The notes under the pieces: model-generated | Told to the model about the DNA's origin: nothing | The model's input: only the letters and a program-made list of their open reading frames with translations | Database searches by the model: none | Source of the DNA: Bacilli bacterium | GTDB taxonomy: Bacteria > Bacillota_I > Bacilli_A > RFN20 > CAG-826 | Assembly (NCBI GenBank): GCA_022653695.1 | Contig: JALCSW010000001.1 | Coordinates: 301,034-365,033 of the forward strand | Length of the DNA: 64,000 nucleotides | Direction: 5' to 3' | Position numbers and translations under genes: made by a program | In this document: piece by piece, positions 26,818-36,788 of the stretch | How positions within the stretch are numbered: the stretch's first letter is position 1 | Layout: each line of letters opens with the position of its first letter

Positions 26818-27072
26818 TTACTTCTTTTTGGCGGCTTTGGCTTTTGGGGCCGGTTTGGCTTCCTTGGCCTTGGGCTCCGGGATTTGGAGCTCACGCTGCC
26901 GCTTGACGGTTTCGGCTTTCGCGATGTCCTTGCGGACGCCGCGAACCTGTTCGGCGTGCTCGAGCTGCCCCACCGCTTTCTTGCGGCGAAGCTCGAAGAG
27001 CTGCTGTTTGAGATCCGCGATTTTGAGGTCGAGGTCTTTGGGGGACAGCTCCCTGAATTCTTTGATTTCCAT
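26818..27072 (-). CDS. rpmC: 50S ribosomal protein L29 with short C-terminal tail
   Basis: 84 residues: MEIKEFRELSPKDLDLKIADLKQQLFELRRKKAVGQLEHAEQVRGVRKDIAKAET is the helical hairpin of L29; the last 20 residues (EPKAKEAKPAPKAKAAKKK) are an added Lys/Ala/Pro tail. L29 sits at the exit-tunnel rim. Confidence 0.95.
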   Translation of the reverse strand: MEIKEFRELSPKDLDLKIADLKQQLFELRRKKAVGQLEHAEQVRGVRKDIAKAETVKRQRELQIPEPKAKEAKPAPKAKAAKKK

Positions 27073-27075
27073 AGG

Positions 27076-27663
27076 CTATTCCCCTTTCTTCCCTTCGGAT
27101 TTGGGAGCCGCCTCGGAGGAAGCGGCCTCGCCCGGAGCCGGCTCGTTTCCGGTGTCGGAGACGGTCTCGGTTTGGGTTTCGTCCTCAGCCTTGATCTCGT
27201 CGAGGGACGATTCGTGCTGGGATTCCATCTTGGCTTTCTCGGCCTCGCTGAGGGCCTTGGTCCTCTTGACGACTTTGGTGGTGATCGGAAGTTTGAATCC
27301 GGCCATATGAAGGGCTTCCTTCATCTTATCCTCGGCGATTCCGCCGATTTCGAACATGATTTTGCCTTCTTTGACGACGGCGACCCAACCTTCGGGGTTG
27401 CCTTTGCCCGAGCCCATACGGACCTCGGCCGGCTTCTTGGTCTTCGCCATCTGCGGGAAGATCCTGATCCAGATTTTCCCGGCCCGGTCGGTATAACGGG
27501 CCAGAACGATACGAGCGGCTTCGATTTGGTGATCGGTGATGTAGGCCCCTTGGAGGGCCTGCAAACCGTACTCGCCGAAGTCGACCGTGGTGGCGCCTTT
27601 GGCATGCCCCTCATGCGAGAGGCCGTGCGGGCGGCGGTATTTAACGCGTTTTGGCTGCAGCAT
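27076..27663 (-). CDS. rplP: 50S ribosomal protein L16 with C-terminal extension
   Basis: Core [61 protein letters not shown]. The protein is 195 rather than about 140 residues; the added C-terminus is acidic and Ala/Glu/Ser-rich ([19 protein letters not shown]). Its start overlaps the end of rpsC by 23 bp, an unusually long overlap for this pair. Confidence 0.95.
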   Translation of the reverse strand: MLQPKRVKYRRPHGLSHEGHAKGATTVDFGEYGLQALQGAYITDHQIEAARIVLARYTDRAGKIWIRIFPQMAKTKKPAEVRMGSGKGNPEGWVAVVKEGKIMFEIGGIAEDKMKEALHMAGFKLPITTKVVKRTKALSEAEKAKMESQHESSLDEIKAEDETQTETVSDTGNEPAPGEAASSEAAPKSEGKKGE

Positions 27664-28369
27664 TGTCTCTGCCTCCTTGGTAATTGCCCTTGGCCGCGGG
27701 GGCCCTCTCCCCGTCGTCTTTCTGGACGCCTTTGTTGGTGGCGCGGCAGATCCAGACCTTCACGCCGATGCGGCCATAGGTTGTCGCGGCGTCGACGTGG
27801 GCGTAGTCGATGTCGGCGCGGAGGGTCTCAAGGGGCACGACGCCCTCCTTGTAACCTTCGCGACGGGCGATTTCAGCGCCGCCTAAGCGGCCTTGGCACT
27901 GAGTGCGGCAGCCGCGGGCCCCGGCTTTGCGGATCCTTTGCAAGGCTTTCTTCTGGGTGCTGCGGAAGCTTTGGCGGTTTTCGAGTTCGCCGGCGATCCA
28001 TTTGGCGATGAGCGTCGCGTCGAGATCCGGGTTCTTGACTTCGACGATGTCGATCTTGAGCGTTCCGCTCTTGACGATCTTGCCGAGTTCCTTCCGAATG
28101 CGGGCGATGTTGGTTCCGTCCTGCCCGATGACGACGCCCGGACGGGCGACGTAGGCGGTCACGGTGACGTTGTGGCCTTTGTCGGTCTTGACGCGACCGA
28201 TGTCGATATGGCTCACCATCGCGTCCTTGAGTTGCGGTTCAAGGTAATTGCGGATGGCGATGTCCTCGCAAAGGAGGGGTCCGTAGTCTTTCTTCGACGC
28301 GAACCAATTGGATTCCCAGTCCCTGTTGACTCCGATGCGGAAGCCAACGGCATTAATTTTCTGTCCCAT
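27641..28369 (-). CDS. rpsC: 30S ribosomal protein S3
   Basis: 242-residue S3: [26 protein letters not shown] domain ([21 protein letters not shown]), and C-terminal [33 protein letters not shown]. The tail after residue 215 is hydrophilic and ends inside rplP. Confidence 0.97.
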   Translation of the reverse strand: MGQKINAVGFRIGVNRDWESNWFASKKDYGPLLCEDIAIRNYLEPQLKDAMVSHIDIGRVKTDKGHNVTVTAYVARPGVVIGQDGTNIARIRKELGKIVKSGTLKIDIVEVKNPDLDATLIAKWIAGELENRQSFRSTQKKALQRIRKAGARGCRTQCQGRLGGAEIARREGYKEGVVPLETLRADIDYAHVDAATTYGRIGVKVWICRATNKGVQKDDGERAPAAKGNYQGGRDNAAAKTR

Positions 28370-28373
28370 GCGA

Positions 28374-28823
28374 TTACTCCCTTTCCTTAACCACGACTCT
28401 GATGTTCGCCATTCTCTTGATGATCGGCGATCCGCTGCCTTTGGCCCGTGGGATGAATCTCTTCATCCTGACGCCATCGGAGGCTTGGATCTCGGCGACG
28501 TAGAGACGGCTTTCGTCGAGGCCGAAGTTGTTGGTCGCGTTGGCGGCGGCGCTCTTGATGAGTTTGCCTACGGGCGCGCAGGCGGCGCGGTTGACCCTGT
28601 GCAAGAGGGCCAAGGCGTCCTTGACGTCCTTGCCGCGGACGATGTCCACCACAAGGCGAACCTTGCGCGGGGTGACGCGGACGTCGCGAGCGAACGCGAC
28701 GGCTTCCTTGACGGCCGGTTTCTCAACCTTCGGCTCCACGGGTTTCTCAACCTTCTTTTTGGCAGCCTTCTTCTCGGTTTCGGGAGCGGCTACGACTTTC
28801 TTTTCTTCTTTGGTTTTGGCCAT
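28374..28823 (-). CDS. rplV: 50S ribosomal protein L22 with N-terminal extension
   Basis: The core from about residue 42 has AFARDVRVTPRKVRLVVDIVRGKDVKDALALL and the tunnel loop GVRMKRFIPRAKGSGSPIIKRMANIRVVV. Ahead of it are about 40 Lys/Glu/Val/Ala residues (ETEKKAAKKKVEKPVEPKVE). Total 149 against about 113 usual. L22 lines the exit tunnel. Confidence 0.95.
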   Translation of the reverse strand: MAKTKEEKKVVAAPETEKKAAKKKVEKPVEPKVEKPAVKEAVAFARDVRVTPRKVRLVVDIVRGKDVKDALALLHRVNRAACAPVGKLIKSAAANATNNFGLDESRLYVAEIQASDGVRMKRFIPRAKGSGSPIIKRMANIRVVVKERE

Positions 28824-28834
28824 AACGCTCTCCT

Positions 28835-29131
28835 TTACTTCTTGGCGGCCGCAGCGGCCTGATCGCCTAAGTTGTTGCCATGGTGTCCGCTGAAGGTGCG
28901 GGTCGGGGCGAATTCGCCTAATTTGTGGCCGACCATATCCTCGGTGACGAAGACGGTGATGTGTTCCTTGCCGTTATAGACGGCGAAGGTCTGCTCGACG
29001 AAAGCGGGATAGATCGTCGAACGGCGGGACCAGGTCTTGATGACCTCTTTCTTGCCGCTCTTCTGAAGCGCTTCTACCTTCTTGAGAAGGTAAGCGTCCA
29101 CGAACGGTCCTTTTTTGCTTGAACGTGACAT
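28835..29131 (-). CDS. rpsS: 30S ribosomal protein S19
   Basis: 98-residue S19: [71 protein letters not shown]. Normal, with a short Ala/Lys end. Between rplB and rplV. Confidence 0.98.
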   Translation of the reverse strand: MSRSSKKGPFVDAYLLKKVEALQKSGKKEVIKTWSRRSTIYPAFVEQTFAVYNGKEHITVFVTEDMVGHKLGEFAPTRTFSGHHGNNLGDQAAAAAKK

Positions 29132-29147
29132 GTTCTATCTCCTTTCC

Positions 29148-29981
29148 TTATCTATCGTTTTTCCGACGGGTGATCAGCCTGGTCGAATTCTTCTTCGCGC
29201 GACGGGTCTTGACGCCCTGGCACTTCTTGCCCCACGGGGTACGGGGAGCGTCGCGGCCGACCGGGCACTTGCCTTCGCCGCCGCCGTGCGGGTGATCGCA
29301 GGGGTTCATCGCGAAGCCGCGGACCGTCGGGCGGATGCCCATATGGCGTTTCTTGCCGGCCCGGCCGATGTTGACCAGATTGTAATCCTGATTGCCGACG
29401 ATGCCGATGGTGGCGCGGCAGCCTTCCAGGACTTTGCGGGTTTCCCCGGAGGCGAGGCGGATGGTCACGTAGCCGCCTTCGCGGCCAAGGACCTGAGCGC
29501 TCGTTCCGGCGGCGCGGCACATTTGCGCGCCTTTGCCCGGTTGAAGCTCGATGTTATGGACCGCGGTGCCATCGGGGATGCTCTTGAGCGGGCAGCAGTT
29601 GCCGATCTTGATATCCGTGGCCTCGCCGTTCACGATCGTGTCGCCGACCTTGAGGCCGACCGGCTCGATGATGTAGCGTTTTTCGCCGTCCGCGTAGCAC
29701 ACAAGGGCGATGAAGGCGCTGCGGTTAGGATCGTATTCGATCGCCTTGACCGTCGCCTTGATGCCGTCTTTGCGGCGGACGAAGTCGATGATTCGGTAGC
29801 GGTTCTTGTTTCCGCCGCCGATATGGCGGCAGGTGATGCACCCCTGATTGTTACGGCCGCCGGAGTGTTTCTTCGGGGCGAGCAGTGACTTTTCAGGAGT
29901 GGCTTTGGTGATGTCCGCGTAGGAGAGGGTCGTCATTTTGCGGCGGCTCTTCGTGTACGGGCGATATGATTTGATTGCCAT
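29148..29981 (-). CDS. rplB: 50S ribosomal protein L2
   Basis: 277-residue peptidyl-transferase-centre protein: [88 protein letters not shown] carries Cys residues where most L2 have xITxRH. Preceded by a 56-bp gap from rplW. Confidence 0.98.
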   Translation of the reverse strand: MAIKSYRPYTKSRRKMTTLSYADITKATPEKSLLAPKKHSGGRNNQGCITCRHIGGGNKNRYRIIDFVRRKDGIKATVKAIEYDPNRSAFIALVCYADGEKRYIIEPVGLKVGDTIVNGEATDIKIGNCCPLKSIPDGTAVHNIELQPGKGAQMCRAAGTSAQVLGREGGYVTIRLASGETRKVLEGCRATIGIVGNQDYNLVNIGRAGKKRHMGIRPTVRGFAMNPCDHPHGGGEGKCPVGRDAPRTPWGKKCQGVKTRRAKKNSTRLITRRKNDR

Positions 29982-30037
29982 TTTCTTTCTCCTATAGTGG
30001 ATTCTTTACGGACTTATTGCGGTTCGATGGTGGTTCC

Positions 30038-30466
30038 TTACTCTTTGAAGAGATCGACCGCGTTGCCTTCGGCGAGCGTGACGACCGCTTTCTTGAAGCC
30101 TGAGACGGAGCCTTTGTACTTGCCGCCCCTCGACTTCTCTTTGGCGCGCTGATTCACGATGTTGACCTGGAGAACCTTGGCGCCGTAGAGGCGTTGGAAG
30201 GCTTCCTTGATTTCGATCTTGTTGGCGCCGTCCTTGACCCTGACGGTCACTTTGTTGGCGTTTTGGAGTTGAGCCATGCTCTTCTCGGTGATGCGCGGAT
30301 CCTTGATGACCTCGTAATCGTGGGCGAGGGGGGCGGCGAAGACGACTTTCTTCTCTTCGGCTTTCGCCTCTTCCTTCTTGACTTCTTTTTTGGCCGGGGC
30401 CTTTTTGGCTTTCTCGGCTTTCGGAGCCTCTTCGACGGCGGCTTCGACTTTCTTTTCTTCGGCCAT
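30038..30466 (-). CDS. rplW: 50S ribosomal protein L23 with N-terminal extension
   Basis: 142 residues. The core starts around residue 46 (APLAHDYEVIKDPRITEKSMAQLQNANKVTVRVKDGANKIEIKEAFQRLYGAKVLQVNIVN). The first 45 residues are Glu/Lys/Ala/Val (EKAKKAPAKKEVKKEEAKAE). L23 is the docking protein for SRP and trigger factor at the exit rim. Its ATG overlaps the rplD stop (TAATG). Confidence 0.95.
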   Translation of the reverse strand: MAEEKKVEAAVEEAPKAEKAKKAPAKKEVKKEEAKAEEKKVVFAAPLAHDYEVIKDPRITEKSMAQLQNANKVTVRVKDGANKIEIKEAFQRLYGAKVLQVNIVNQRAKEKSRGGKYKGSVSGFKKAVVTLAEGNAVDLFKE

Positions 30467-31107
30467 TAGCGGAGACCTCCTTCGATGACTTTGACCTCGT
30501 CCTTGCCGACGAGCAGGTTTTGGGCGTTCACCACGTCATAGACCGAGACGTTGTTGGCGGAGACGACTTTGACGTTGGCGATGTTCCCGACCGAGAGGAC
30601 GAAGTTCTCGTCAGAGGGGGCGGCGACCACGAGGGTCTTGCCTTTGAGCCCGAGTTTGTCGAGATCGGCTTTGACGGCCTTGGTCGAGATCTTCGCGACT
30701 TTGAAGCTGTCGACGACGATCAGGCCCTTGACGGCCTTTTGGCTCAGGACGGTCTTGAGCGCGAGCGCGTAAGCTTTCTTATTCTGCGAGATGGCGTAGT
30801 TCTGATTGCCATCCGGTCCGAAGACCTTGCCGCCGCCGACCCAAATCGGGCTGCGGCTGCTTCCGGCGCGGGCGCGGCCCGTGCCTTTCTGCCTCCATGG
30901 TTTCTTGCCGCCGCCGCTCACTTCGTGCCGCTTTTTGGTTTTGGCGGTCGCCTGACGGGCGTTGGCTCTTTCGGTCAAGATGGCGTCAAGCACCGCTTGG
31001 CGGTTGTCGTCCTTGATTTTGAAGACATCCTTGGAGAGGGAAACCTTGCCAGCGTCTTCGCCGGCGAGGGTGACGACCGGGAATTCGAACGATTTCGTTT
31101 CAGCCAT
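30466..31107 (-). CDS. rplD: 50S ribosomal protein L4
   Basis: 213-residue L4: [48 protein letters not shown] is the extended tunnel loop. In several bacteria L4 also represses the S10 operon through its leader. Regular length. Confidence 0.97.
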   Translation of the reverse strand: MAETKSFEFPVVTLAGEDAGKVSLSKDVFKIKDDNRQAVLDAILTERANARQATAKTKKRHEVSGGGKKPWRQKGTGRARAGSSRSPIWVGGGKVFGPDGNQNYAISQNKKAYALALKTVLSQKAVKGLIVVDSFKVAKISTKAVKADLDKLGLKGKTLVVAAPSDENFVLSVGNIANVKVVSANNVSVYDVVNAQNLLVGKDEVKVIEGGLR

Positions 31108-31112
31108 GGTCG

Positions 31113-31958
31113 TTATTCTCCTTTCTTCTCTTCGGCCTTCGGGGCTTCCGCGGCGGGCGCGGCTTGCTCTTCGGCTGCTTTCTTATCGGCCTCGGCCTTG
31201 GCGGCTTCGGCGGCTATTTTGGCTTGTTCGGCTTCGGCCGCGGCCTTTTTGGCGGCCTCATCGGCGGCTTTCTTGGCCGCCTCTTTCTTCGGAAGGTCGA
31301 TCAACTCCTTGACTTCCGGCTTCCGGAATTGGGCCAGGACGGCGCTGCGAAGCATGACGATCGATCTCTTGGCGCCGGGAACGCACCCTTTAATAAGGAT
31401 GTAGCCCTTTTCGGCGTTGCTCTCGACGACGGTGAGGTTGAGCAAGGTGCATTGCTCCGGTCCCCAGTGACCCGACATTCTCTTGCCGGGAAGGACGCGG
31501 TTGTTGTCGCGGCCGTTATTGGCGAGCGAGCCGATCTGGCGGTGATAGCCGCTGCCGTGGCCTTTCGGGCCGATGTGCATGCCGTATTTGGCGATGGTGC
31601 CGCTGTAGCCATGGCCCTTGGTGGTGCCGATGACGTCGACGACTTCGCCGGCTTTGAAGATGTCGCAGGCGATGTTTTCGCCGATGTTCTTGGCGTAAAT
31701 CTCGTCGCCTCGAAGTTCGTATAGGTGCTGCTTTGGCGAAACGTTGGCTTTCTTATAAATGCCCATTTCGCATTTGTTGGCGTGGCGTTCGGCTTTGTCT
31801 TCGTAGCCGACTTGGAGAGCTTCGTATCCGTCTTTTTCTTTGGTCTTCTTCGCCACGATGGCGTTGGGAAGAACCTCAATGACGGTGACCGGGTACATGG
31901 TCCCGTCGGCGGCGAAGACCTCGGTCATGCCCATTTTTCTTCCAATGATGGATTTCAT
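31113..31958 (-). CDS. rplC: 50S ribosomal protein L3 with C-terminal coiled tail
   Basis: The core includes MKSIIGRKMGMTEVFAADGTMYPVTVIE, HGYSGTIAKYGMHIGPKGHGSGYHRQIGSLANNGRDNNRVLPGKRMSGHWG. From about residue 218 the protein adds some 60 residues of Ala/Glu/Lys heptad-like repeats (KKAADEAAKKAAAEAEQAK), giving 281 rather than about 210. The tail is predicted helical. Confidence 0.95.
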   Translation of the reverse strand: MKSIIGRKMGMTEVFAADGTMYPVTVIEVLPNAIVAKKTKEKDGYEALQVGYEDKAERHANKCEMGIYKKANVSPKQHLYELRGDEIYAKNIGENIACDIFKAGEVVDVIGTTKGHGYSGTIAKYGMHIGPKGHGSGYHRQIGSLANNGRDNNRVLPGKRMSGHWGPEQCTLLNLTVVESNAEKGYILIKGCVPGAKRSIVMLRSAVLAQFRKPEVKELIDLPKKEAAKKAADEAAKKAAAEAEQAKIAAEAAKAEADKKAAEEQAAPAAEAPKAEEKKGE

Positions 31959-31973
31959 GATTGTGGTCCTCCT

Positions 31974-32285
31974 TTATAACTTGATGTCGATATCGACGCC
32001 GCTGGGGAGATCGAGTCTCCGCAACGTCTCGACCGTCTCTTTGGTCGGATTGACGATGTCGATCAATCTCTTGTGAGTGCGGATTTCGAATTGCTCGCGG
32101 CTATCCTTGTACTTGAAGGTAGCGCGCAAGATCGTGTAGACCTGCTTCTCAGTCGGCAAGGGGATCGGCCCCACCACACTGGCTCCGGTCTTCTTCGCCG
32201 CGTCGATGATTTTCTCGACGGCAAGGTCTAGGATCTTGTGATCGTAGGCTTGCAAGCGAACCCGGATGACTTTTTCTTTCGCCAT
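31974..32285 (-). CDS. rpsJ: 30S ribosomal protein S10
   Basis: 103-residue S10/Nus[83 protein letters not shown]. First gene of the ribosomal supercluster; AAGGAGG precedes it after a leader of about 135 nt. Confidence 0.98.
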   Translation of the reverse strand: MAKEKVIRVRLQAYDHKILDLAVEKIIDAAKKTGASVVGPIPLPTEKQVYTILRATFKYKDSREQFEIRTHKRLIDIVNPTKETVETLRRLDLPSGVDIDIKL

Positions 32286-32422
32286 GAATTATCCTCCTTC
32301 GTGATTTTCTTCAGGCTTCTGGCCATTTGCTCGACGCGAGTTCCCTGACCGAATCGGTATAGCGACAACGCTTACCGGTGTGTCAGCAACATCGCGCTTC
32401 CACGCAAACGCCAGCGACGAAA

Positions 32423-32451
32423 ACTATATCCCCCGCGTGCGTGCCCGTCAA
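32423..32451 (-). promoter_or_regulatory. S10 operon promoter
   Basis: Minus-strand TTGACG (32446-32451), 17-bp G/C-rich spacer, TATAGT (32423-32428). Transcription would begin about 130 nt before rpsJ, leaving a leader long enough for autoregulation, though I did not recognise an L4-binding fold. In the 362-bp gap 32286-32647 I see this promoter, the leader and the palindrome at 32553; the 80-aa ORF in it looks spurious. Confidence 0.75.
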
Positions 32452-32552
32452 CGGAAATCTTAGCCAAAATATCGATAGTTATTAAAGAAATAGCCGATTG
32501 CGAACCATGGGTGGAGAATAAAGGCCGATGCCCTGTGGTTTTTGCCATTTTA

Positions 32553-32569
32553 TTGTGCATGATGCACAA
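32553..32569. promoter_or_regulatory. Perfect 17-bp palindrome TTGTGCAT-G-ATGCACAA
   Basis: Eight-base arms around a single base, about 100 bp upstream of the S10 promoter -35 and downstream of queH. Size and symmetry fit a dimeric regulator site; it does not match Rex, CRP or Fur consensus well. No nearby regulator gene explains it. Confidence 0.4.
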
Positions 32570-32647
32570 AGTTTTATAAAATATGGTTGTCAAAAATGGG
32601 TTTTGGCAAGGCAATCGAAAAAGAACTGAGGCGAGGGAACGCTAGCC

Positions 32648-33307
32648 CTACCGGTCAAGGCCCTTCTCTTTGGCTTTCAAGAGTCCTTTGGCGTATGTGT
32701 ATTTGCAACCGCAGTAAAGTTGATTATAGAGACCGTAATGAATCCGCATCTCTCTGCCGACGTCGATGCCCTTGTTCTTCTTGTAGTCGCTATAAAAATA
32801 ACGGGTCCGTTGATGGGTCGCCTCCAATTCGGCTCCGATCCGGTTGAGGACCTGAGAGTCCTTTTGGCGGGAGATCGTCATGACGGTCGAAAAGAAGCCG
32901 TAACCGTTTTTCTCCGCGAAATCATAGGCTTCGCCCATGCGTTTCCGGTAGCAGATGAAGCAGCGTTCCTGACCTTCCGGCAAGGAGGCGAAAGGCTGCA
33001 GGTCTTTGTTGTAGCCCTCGTTATCGTAGGGAGTGACGATGAGCTTCACGTCATAGCCGTAATCGCGTTTGAAGAAACCAAGGAATTTCCTAAGTTCGTC
33101 CAAACGGCGGAGATATTCGCTTTGCGGATAGATGTTGGAGTTGTTGAAAAAGACCGTAACGTCGAAATGCGGGCAAAGGAAAGCCAAAGGAAAGCAACTG
33201 CAAGGCCCGCAGCAGGCGTGGAGAAGGAGAGAAGGCTTCTTATCGTTTGGCAAAGAAGCGATGATCTCGAGGCTTTTCTTGTAGTAATTGATATAGGTCT
33301 GCGGCAT
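32648..33307 (-). CDS. queH: Epoxyqueuosine reductase QueH
   Basis: 219-residue DUF208/QueH enzyme performing the last step of queuosine synthesis (epoxyqueuosine to queuosine in tRNA). Cys motifs: LLLHACCGPCSC near the N-terminus, ERCFICYRKRM and YCGCKY, ligands for the Fe-S and metal site. The chosen ATG (MPQTYINYY) starts 1 nt after the queA stop; the longer track start lies inside queA. Last gene of queT-tgt-queA-queH. The non-orthologous QueG is thus not needed. Confidence 0.93.
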   Translation of the reverse strand: MPQTYINYYKKSLEIIASLPNDKKPSLLLHACCGPCSCFPLAFLCPHFDVTVFFNNSNIYPQSEYLRRLDELRKFLGFFKRDYGYDVKLIVTPYDNEGYNKDLQPFASLPEGQERCFICYRKRMGEAYDFAEKNGYGFFSTVMTISRQKDSQVLNRIGAELEATHQRTRYFYSDYKKNKGIDVGREMRIHYGLYNQLYCGCKYTYAKGLLKAKEKGLDR

Positions 33308-33308
33308 C

Positions 33309-34370
33309 CTAGTCCTCGCTGTTATGGGAATAATCGTATTTCCCGTAAATGAACATGCCATCGCCGAAAGAGAAAAAGCGGTAGCGGTCCTTGACGGCTT
33401 CATTATAGCAATGCAAAGTCCACCTGCGGCCCATGAAGGCCGAAACCAGCATCACAAGGGTGCTCTTGGGAAGATGGAAGTTGGTGATGAGGGCGTCCAC
33501 CGCCTTATACTCGAAACCCGGCTGGATGAAGATGTTCGTGGCCTCGTCGCTGGCTTCGTAGAATTTCCCCTCTTTCGCGAATTCGGCCTCCATGGTGCGG
33601 ACGGAGGTCGTGCCGACCGCGATGATGCGGCGGCCTTCCGCTTTGGCCAGATTGAGCCTTTCGGCGGCTTCTTTGGAAACGTCGAAGGTCTCGCTGTGCA
33701 TCACGTGGTTCTTGGTGTCCTGGACTTTGACGGGTCGGAAAGTGCCTAGGCCGATGTTGAGCGTGATGTCGACGATCTCCACGCCAATCTTTTTTATTTT
33801 GTCGATGAGTTCCGGGGTGAAATGGAAACCCGCGGTCGGGGCGGCGGCCGAGCCGGGGACTTTGGCGTAGACGGTCTGATAATCGTTGTTGTCGGCGACC
33901 TGTTTCTTGATATAGGGCGGAAGCGGCATCTGACCGAGCCGCTCGAGGACTTCGAGGAAGATGCCTTCGTAATGGAACTCCATGTGGCGGATGCCTTCGG
34001 GAAGGACCTTTACGCAAAGGCAGGTCAGCGATCCGTCGCCGAACGAGCAGACGGTTCCTTCTTTGACCGAGTGGGCGTTGCCGAGCAGGCACTCCCAAAC
34101 ATCGCCATGGACCTGATGGAGGAGCAGAACCTCCACTTTCCCGTGGGTGTCGAGTTTCTCTCCCACGAGGCGGGCGGGTATGACCTTGGTGTTGTTGCGG
34201 ACCATGACGTCGCCTTTACGGAGATAATCGACGATATCGAAGAATTTCCTGTGCTCGATCGTCCGATGCTCACGGTCGATGACCATAAGTTTGCTTTCGT
34301 CGCGCTTAGGAAGCGGATTCTGGGCGATAAGCTCCTGCGGAAGCGGAAAATCGAAAAGACCGATGTCCAT
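33309..34370 (-). CDS. queA: S-adenosylmethionine:tRNA ribosyltransferase-isomerase QueA
   Basis: 353-residue enzyme transferring ribose from SAM to preQ1 in tRNA to give epoxyqueuosine. Motifs: FDFPLPQELIAQNPLPKRDESKLM at the start, RLVGEKLDTHGKVEVLLL, PGSAAAPTAGFHFT and TNFHLPKSTLVMLVSAFMG. The start is the ATG of MDIGLFDF after AAAGGGG; the track's extra 26 residues belong to the tgt region. Immediately between tgt and queH. Confidence 0.96.
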   Translation of the reverse strand: MDIGLFDFPLPQELIAQNPLPKRDESKLMVIDREHRTIEHRKFFDIVDYLRKGDVMVRNNTKVIPARLVGEKLDTHGKVEVLLLHQVHGDVWECLLGNAHSVKEGTVCSFGDGSLTCLCVKVLPEGIRHMEFHYEGIFLEVLERLGQMPLPPYIKKQVADNNDYQTVYAKVPGSAAAPTAGFHFTPELIDKIKKIGVEIVDITLNIGLGTFRPVKVQDTKNHVMHSETFDVSKEAAERLNLAKAEGRRIIAVGTTSVRTMEAEFAKEGKFYEASDEATNIFIQPGFEYKAVDALITNFHLPKSTLVMLVSAFMGRRWTLHCYNEAVKDRYRFFSFGDGMFIYGKYDYSHNSED

Positions 34371-34371
34371 T

Positions 34372-35537
<1,166 letters not shown>

Positions 35538-35538
35538 A

Positions 35539-36045
35539 TCACCATTTCACCCCGGCGTGGCGGGATGGCCCCAAAGCGGCCATGAACCCTTTGTTGCGAA
35601 TAAGAGCCAGCATAAGCGCATAGGCGGCGACGACGACCGAGGCTTCCCCGAGTCCTACGTAAGCGACATTGGCCCAATAAGGGAGACCCAGCAGCCACGT
35701 AAGCTCCCCAGCGACGATGAAAGCGTTAAAGACGATGGGGTAAAGGCAGCCAACCGCCAAGCGCGGCGAGGCGTAGGCGAGGAGAAGCGAGGAAAGGAAA
35801 GTCGCCGCGGTGCCGATGAGCATGTCGTAGGGCCCGAGGGTGCTGTTGATATTGGCCAAGAAACACCCAAGGGTCACGCCGAAAACGAAATCGGGGCGGA
35901 AAAAACATAAGAGCACGAGCATCTCGGCGATCCGAAACTGGATTTGGCCATACGCGAAACCGGAAAAAGCGAGGGTTAAAACAAAATAGACCGCCGCAAC
36001 GATGCCGTTTTGGCAGATCTTTTTCGTCAAATTTGCTGTGGCCAT
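35539..36045 (-). CDS. queT: Queuosine precursor ECF transporter S component QueT
   Basis: 168-residue membrane protein with about six helices. N-terminal ICQNGIVAAVYFVLTLAFSGFAYGQIQFRIAEMLVLL is the QueT signature. It would bind preQ1 or preQ0 and work with a shared ECF energising module, not present in this window. Sits under a preQ1 riboswitch and directly upstream of tgt-queA-queH, which have no preQ1 synthesis genes nearby: a salvage pathway. Confidence 0.92.
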   Translation of the reverse strand: MATANLTKKICQNGIVAAVYFVLTLAFSGFAYGQIQFRIAEMLVLLCFFRPDFVFGVTLGCFLANINSTLGPYDMLIGTAATFLSSLLLAYASPRLAVGCLYPIVFNAFIVAGELTWLLGLPYWANVAYVGLGEASVVVAAYALMLALIRNKGFMAALGPSRHAGVKW

Positions 36046-36053
36046 GAAGATGA

Positions 36054-36093
36054 CCTCCTTGTTTTTTATACGTGGTTCAGAGGAGGAACACGT
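36054..36093 (-). ncRNA. PreQ1-I riboswitch upstream of queT
   Basis: Transcript ACGTGTTCCTCC TCTGAACCACGT ATAAAAAACAAGGAGG: P1 stem ACGTG/CACGT, a C-rich loop beginning TTC, and the adenine-rich tail ATAAAAAACAA typical of class I preQ1 aptamers. The tail runs straight into the AAGGAGG Shine-Dalgarno, so ligand binding would block translation of queT. Genomic context agrees. A TATTAT box lies just upstream. Confidence 0.9.
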
Positions 36094-36140
36094 CGTTAGA
36101 TGATAATACTACGCAAAAAGGGGAAAGCCACCGCTAATAT

Positions 36141-36788
36141 TCAATCTTTCACCACTAAGCCCAGCAGGGGCACGAACGCCACGGATTGAAACGGGGTCAC
36201 GATGAGGCCAGACAAAGAGCCGACGTCGACATGAAGGCCTTCGATGTCGCAGGTCCGCCAATCCACGTCCTTGAGGGGGGTCTTAAACACCTCGGCGGCC
36301 TTTAATGCGCATTTGCCGAAACGGACATACGAAAACGTCGTTTCGGCGTAATAACTTTCGTCCATGCGGCACGAAAGGAACGAAACCCGCTTCATCCGCG
36401 CTCCCGAGAAATTGGCTAACTGAAGATTGCAGTCGCGGAAAACGACGTCCTCCAAACCCGCCTCGATGAAGCGGACGCCAACCATGTTGCAGGAATCGAA
36501 GACCATTCGGCCGATGTGGCTCTTCGGGAAATCAAAGTTAAGGAAGGAACAATGCCGGAATATAAGGTTGCCCAAATCGCAATCCCCGAAATCGATCGTG
36601 GAGAAATCGCAATCCTCGAAAACGGAACCATCGAGATTCTGCTCCGGTATCTCCGTTTTCGCATTCGGAGCCTTTCTGATCAAAGCGCCGGAAAAGCCGC
36701 ACCGCAAGCATGTCGCGAAAGAACGCTCTTCAAGATCCCCGATGAGGGGCTTCTTGGGTTCGTGGGCAGTTTTCTTTTTAGCGTCCAT
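36141..36788 (-). CDS. Pentapeptide repeat protein
   Basis: 215 residues with a right-handed beta-helix pattern from about residue 45 to 180: repeated A(D/N)LXX-like units such as LDGSVFEDCDFSTIDFGDCDLGN and LEDVVFRDCNLQLANFSG. A CLRCGF motif lies before the repeats. No signal peptide. Such proteins can mimic DNA or shield targets, but no target can be inferred. It overlaps the end of the serine dehydratase gene by 11 bp, so they are probably co-transcribed. Confidence 0.88.
   Translation of the reverse strand: MDAKKKTAHEPKKPLIGDLEERSFATCLRCGFSGALIRKAPNAKTEIPEQNLDGSVFEDCDFSTIDFGDCDLGNLIFRHCSFLNFDFPKSHIGRMVFDSCNMVGVRFIEAGLEDVVFRDCNLQLANFSGARMKRVSFLSCRMDESYYAETTFSYVRFGKCALKAAEVFKTPLKDVDWRTCDIEGLHVDVGSLSGLIVTPFQSVAFVPLLGLVVKD

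Noticed and set aside
26659-28011. 450-aa plus-strand ORF
   Set aside because: Antisense to rpsQ-rpmC-rplP-rpsC, all well-supported genes.
32372-32614. 80-aa minus-strand ORF upstream of rpsJ
   Set aside because: Overlaps the S10 promoter and leader; no domain and no coding-like composition.
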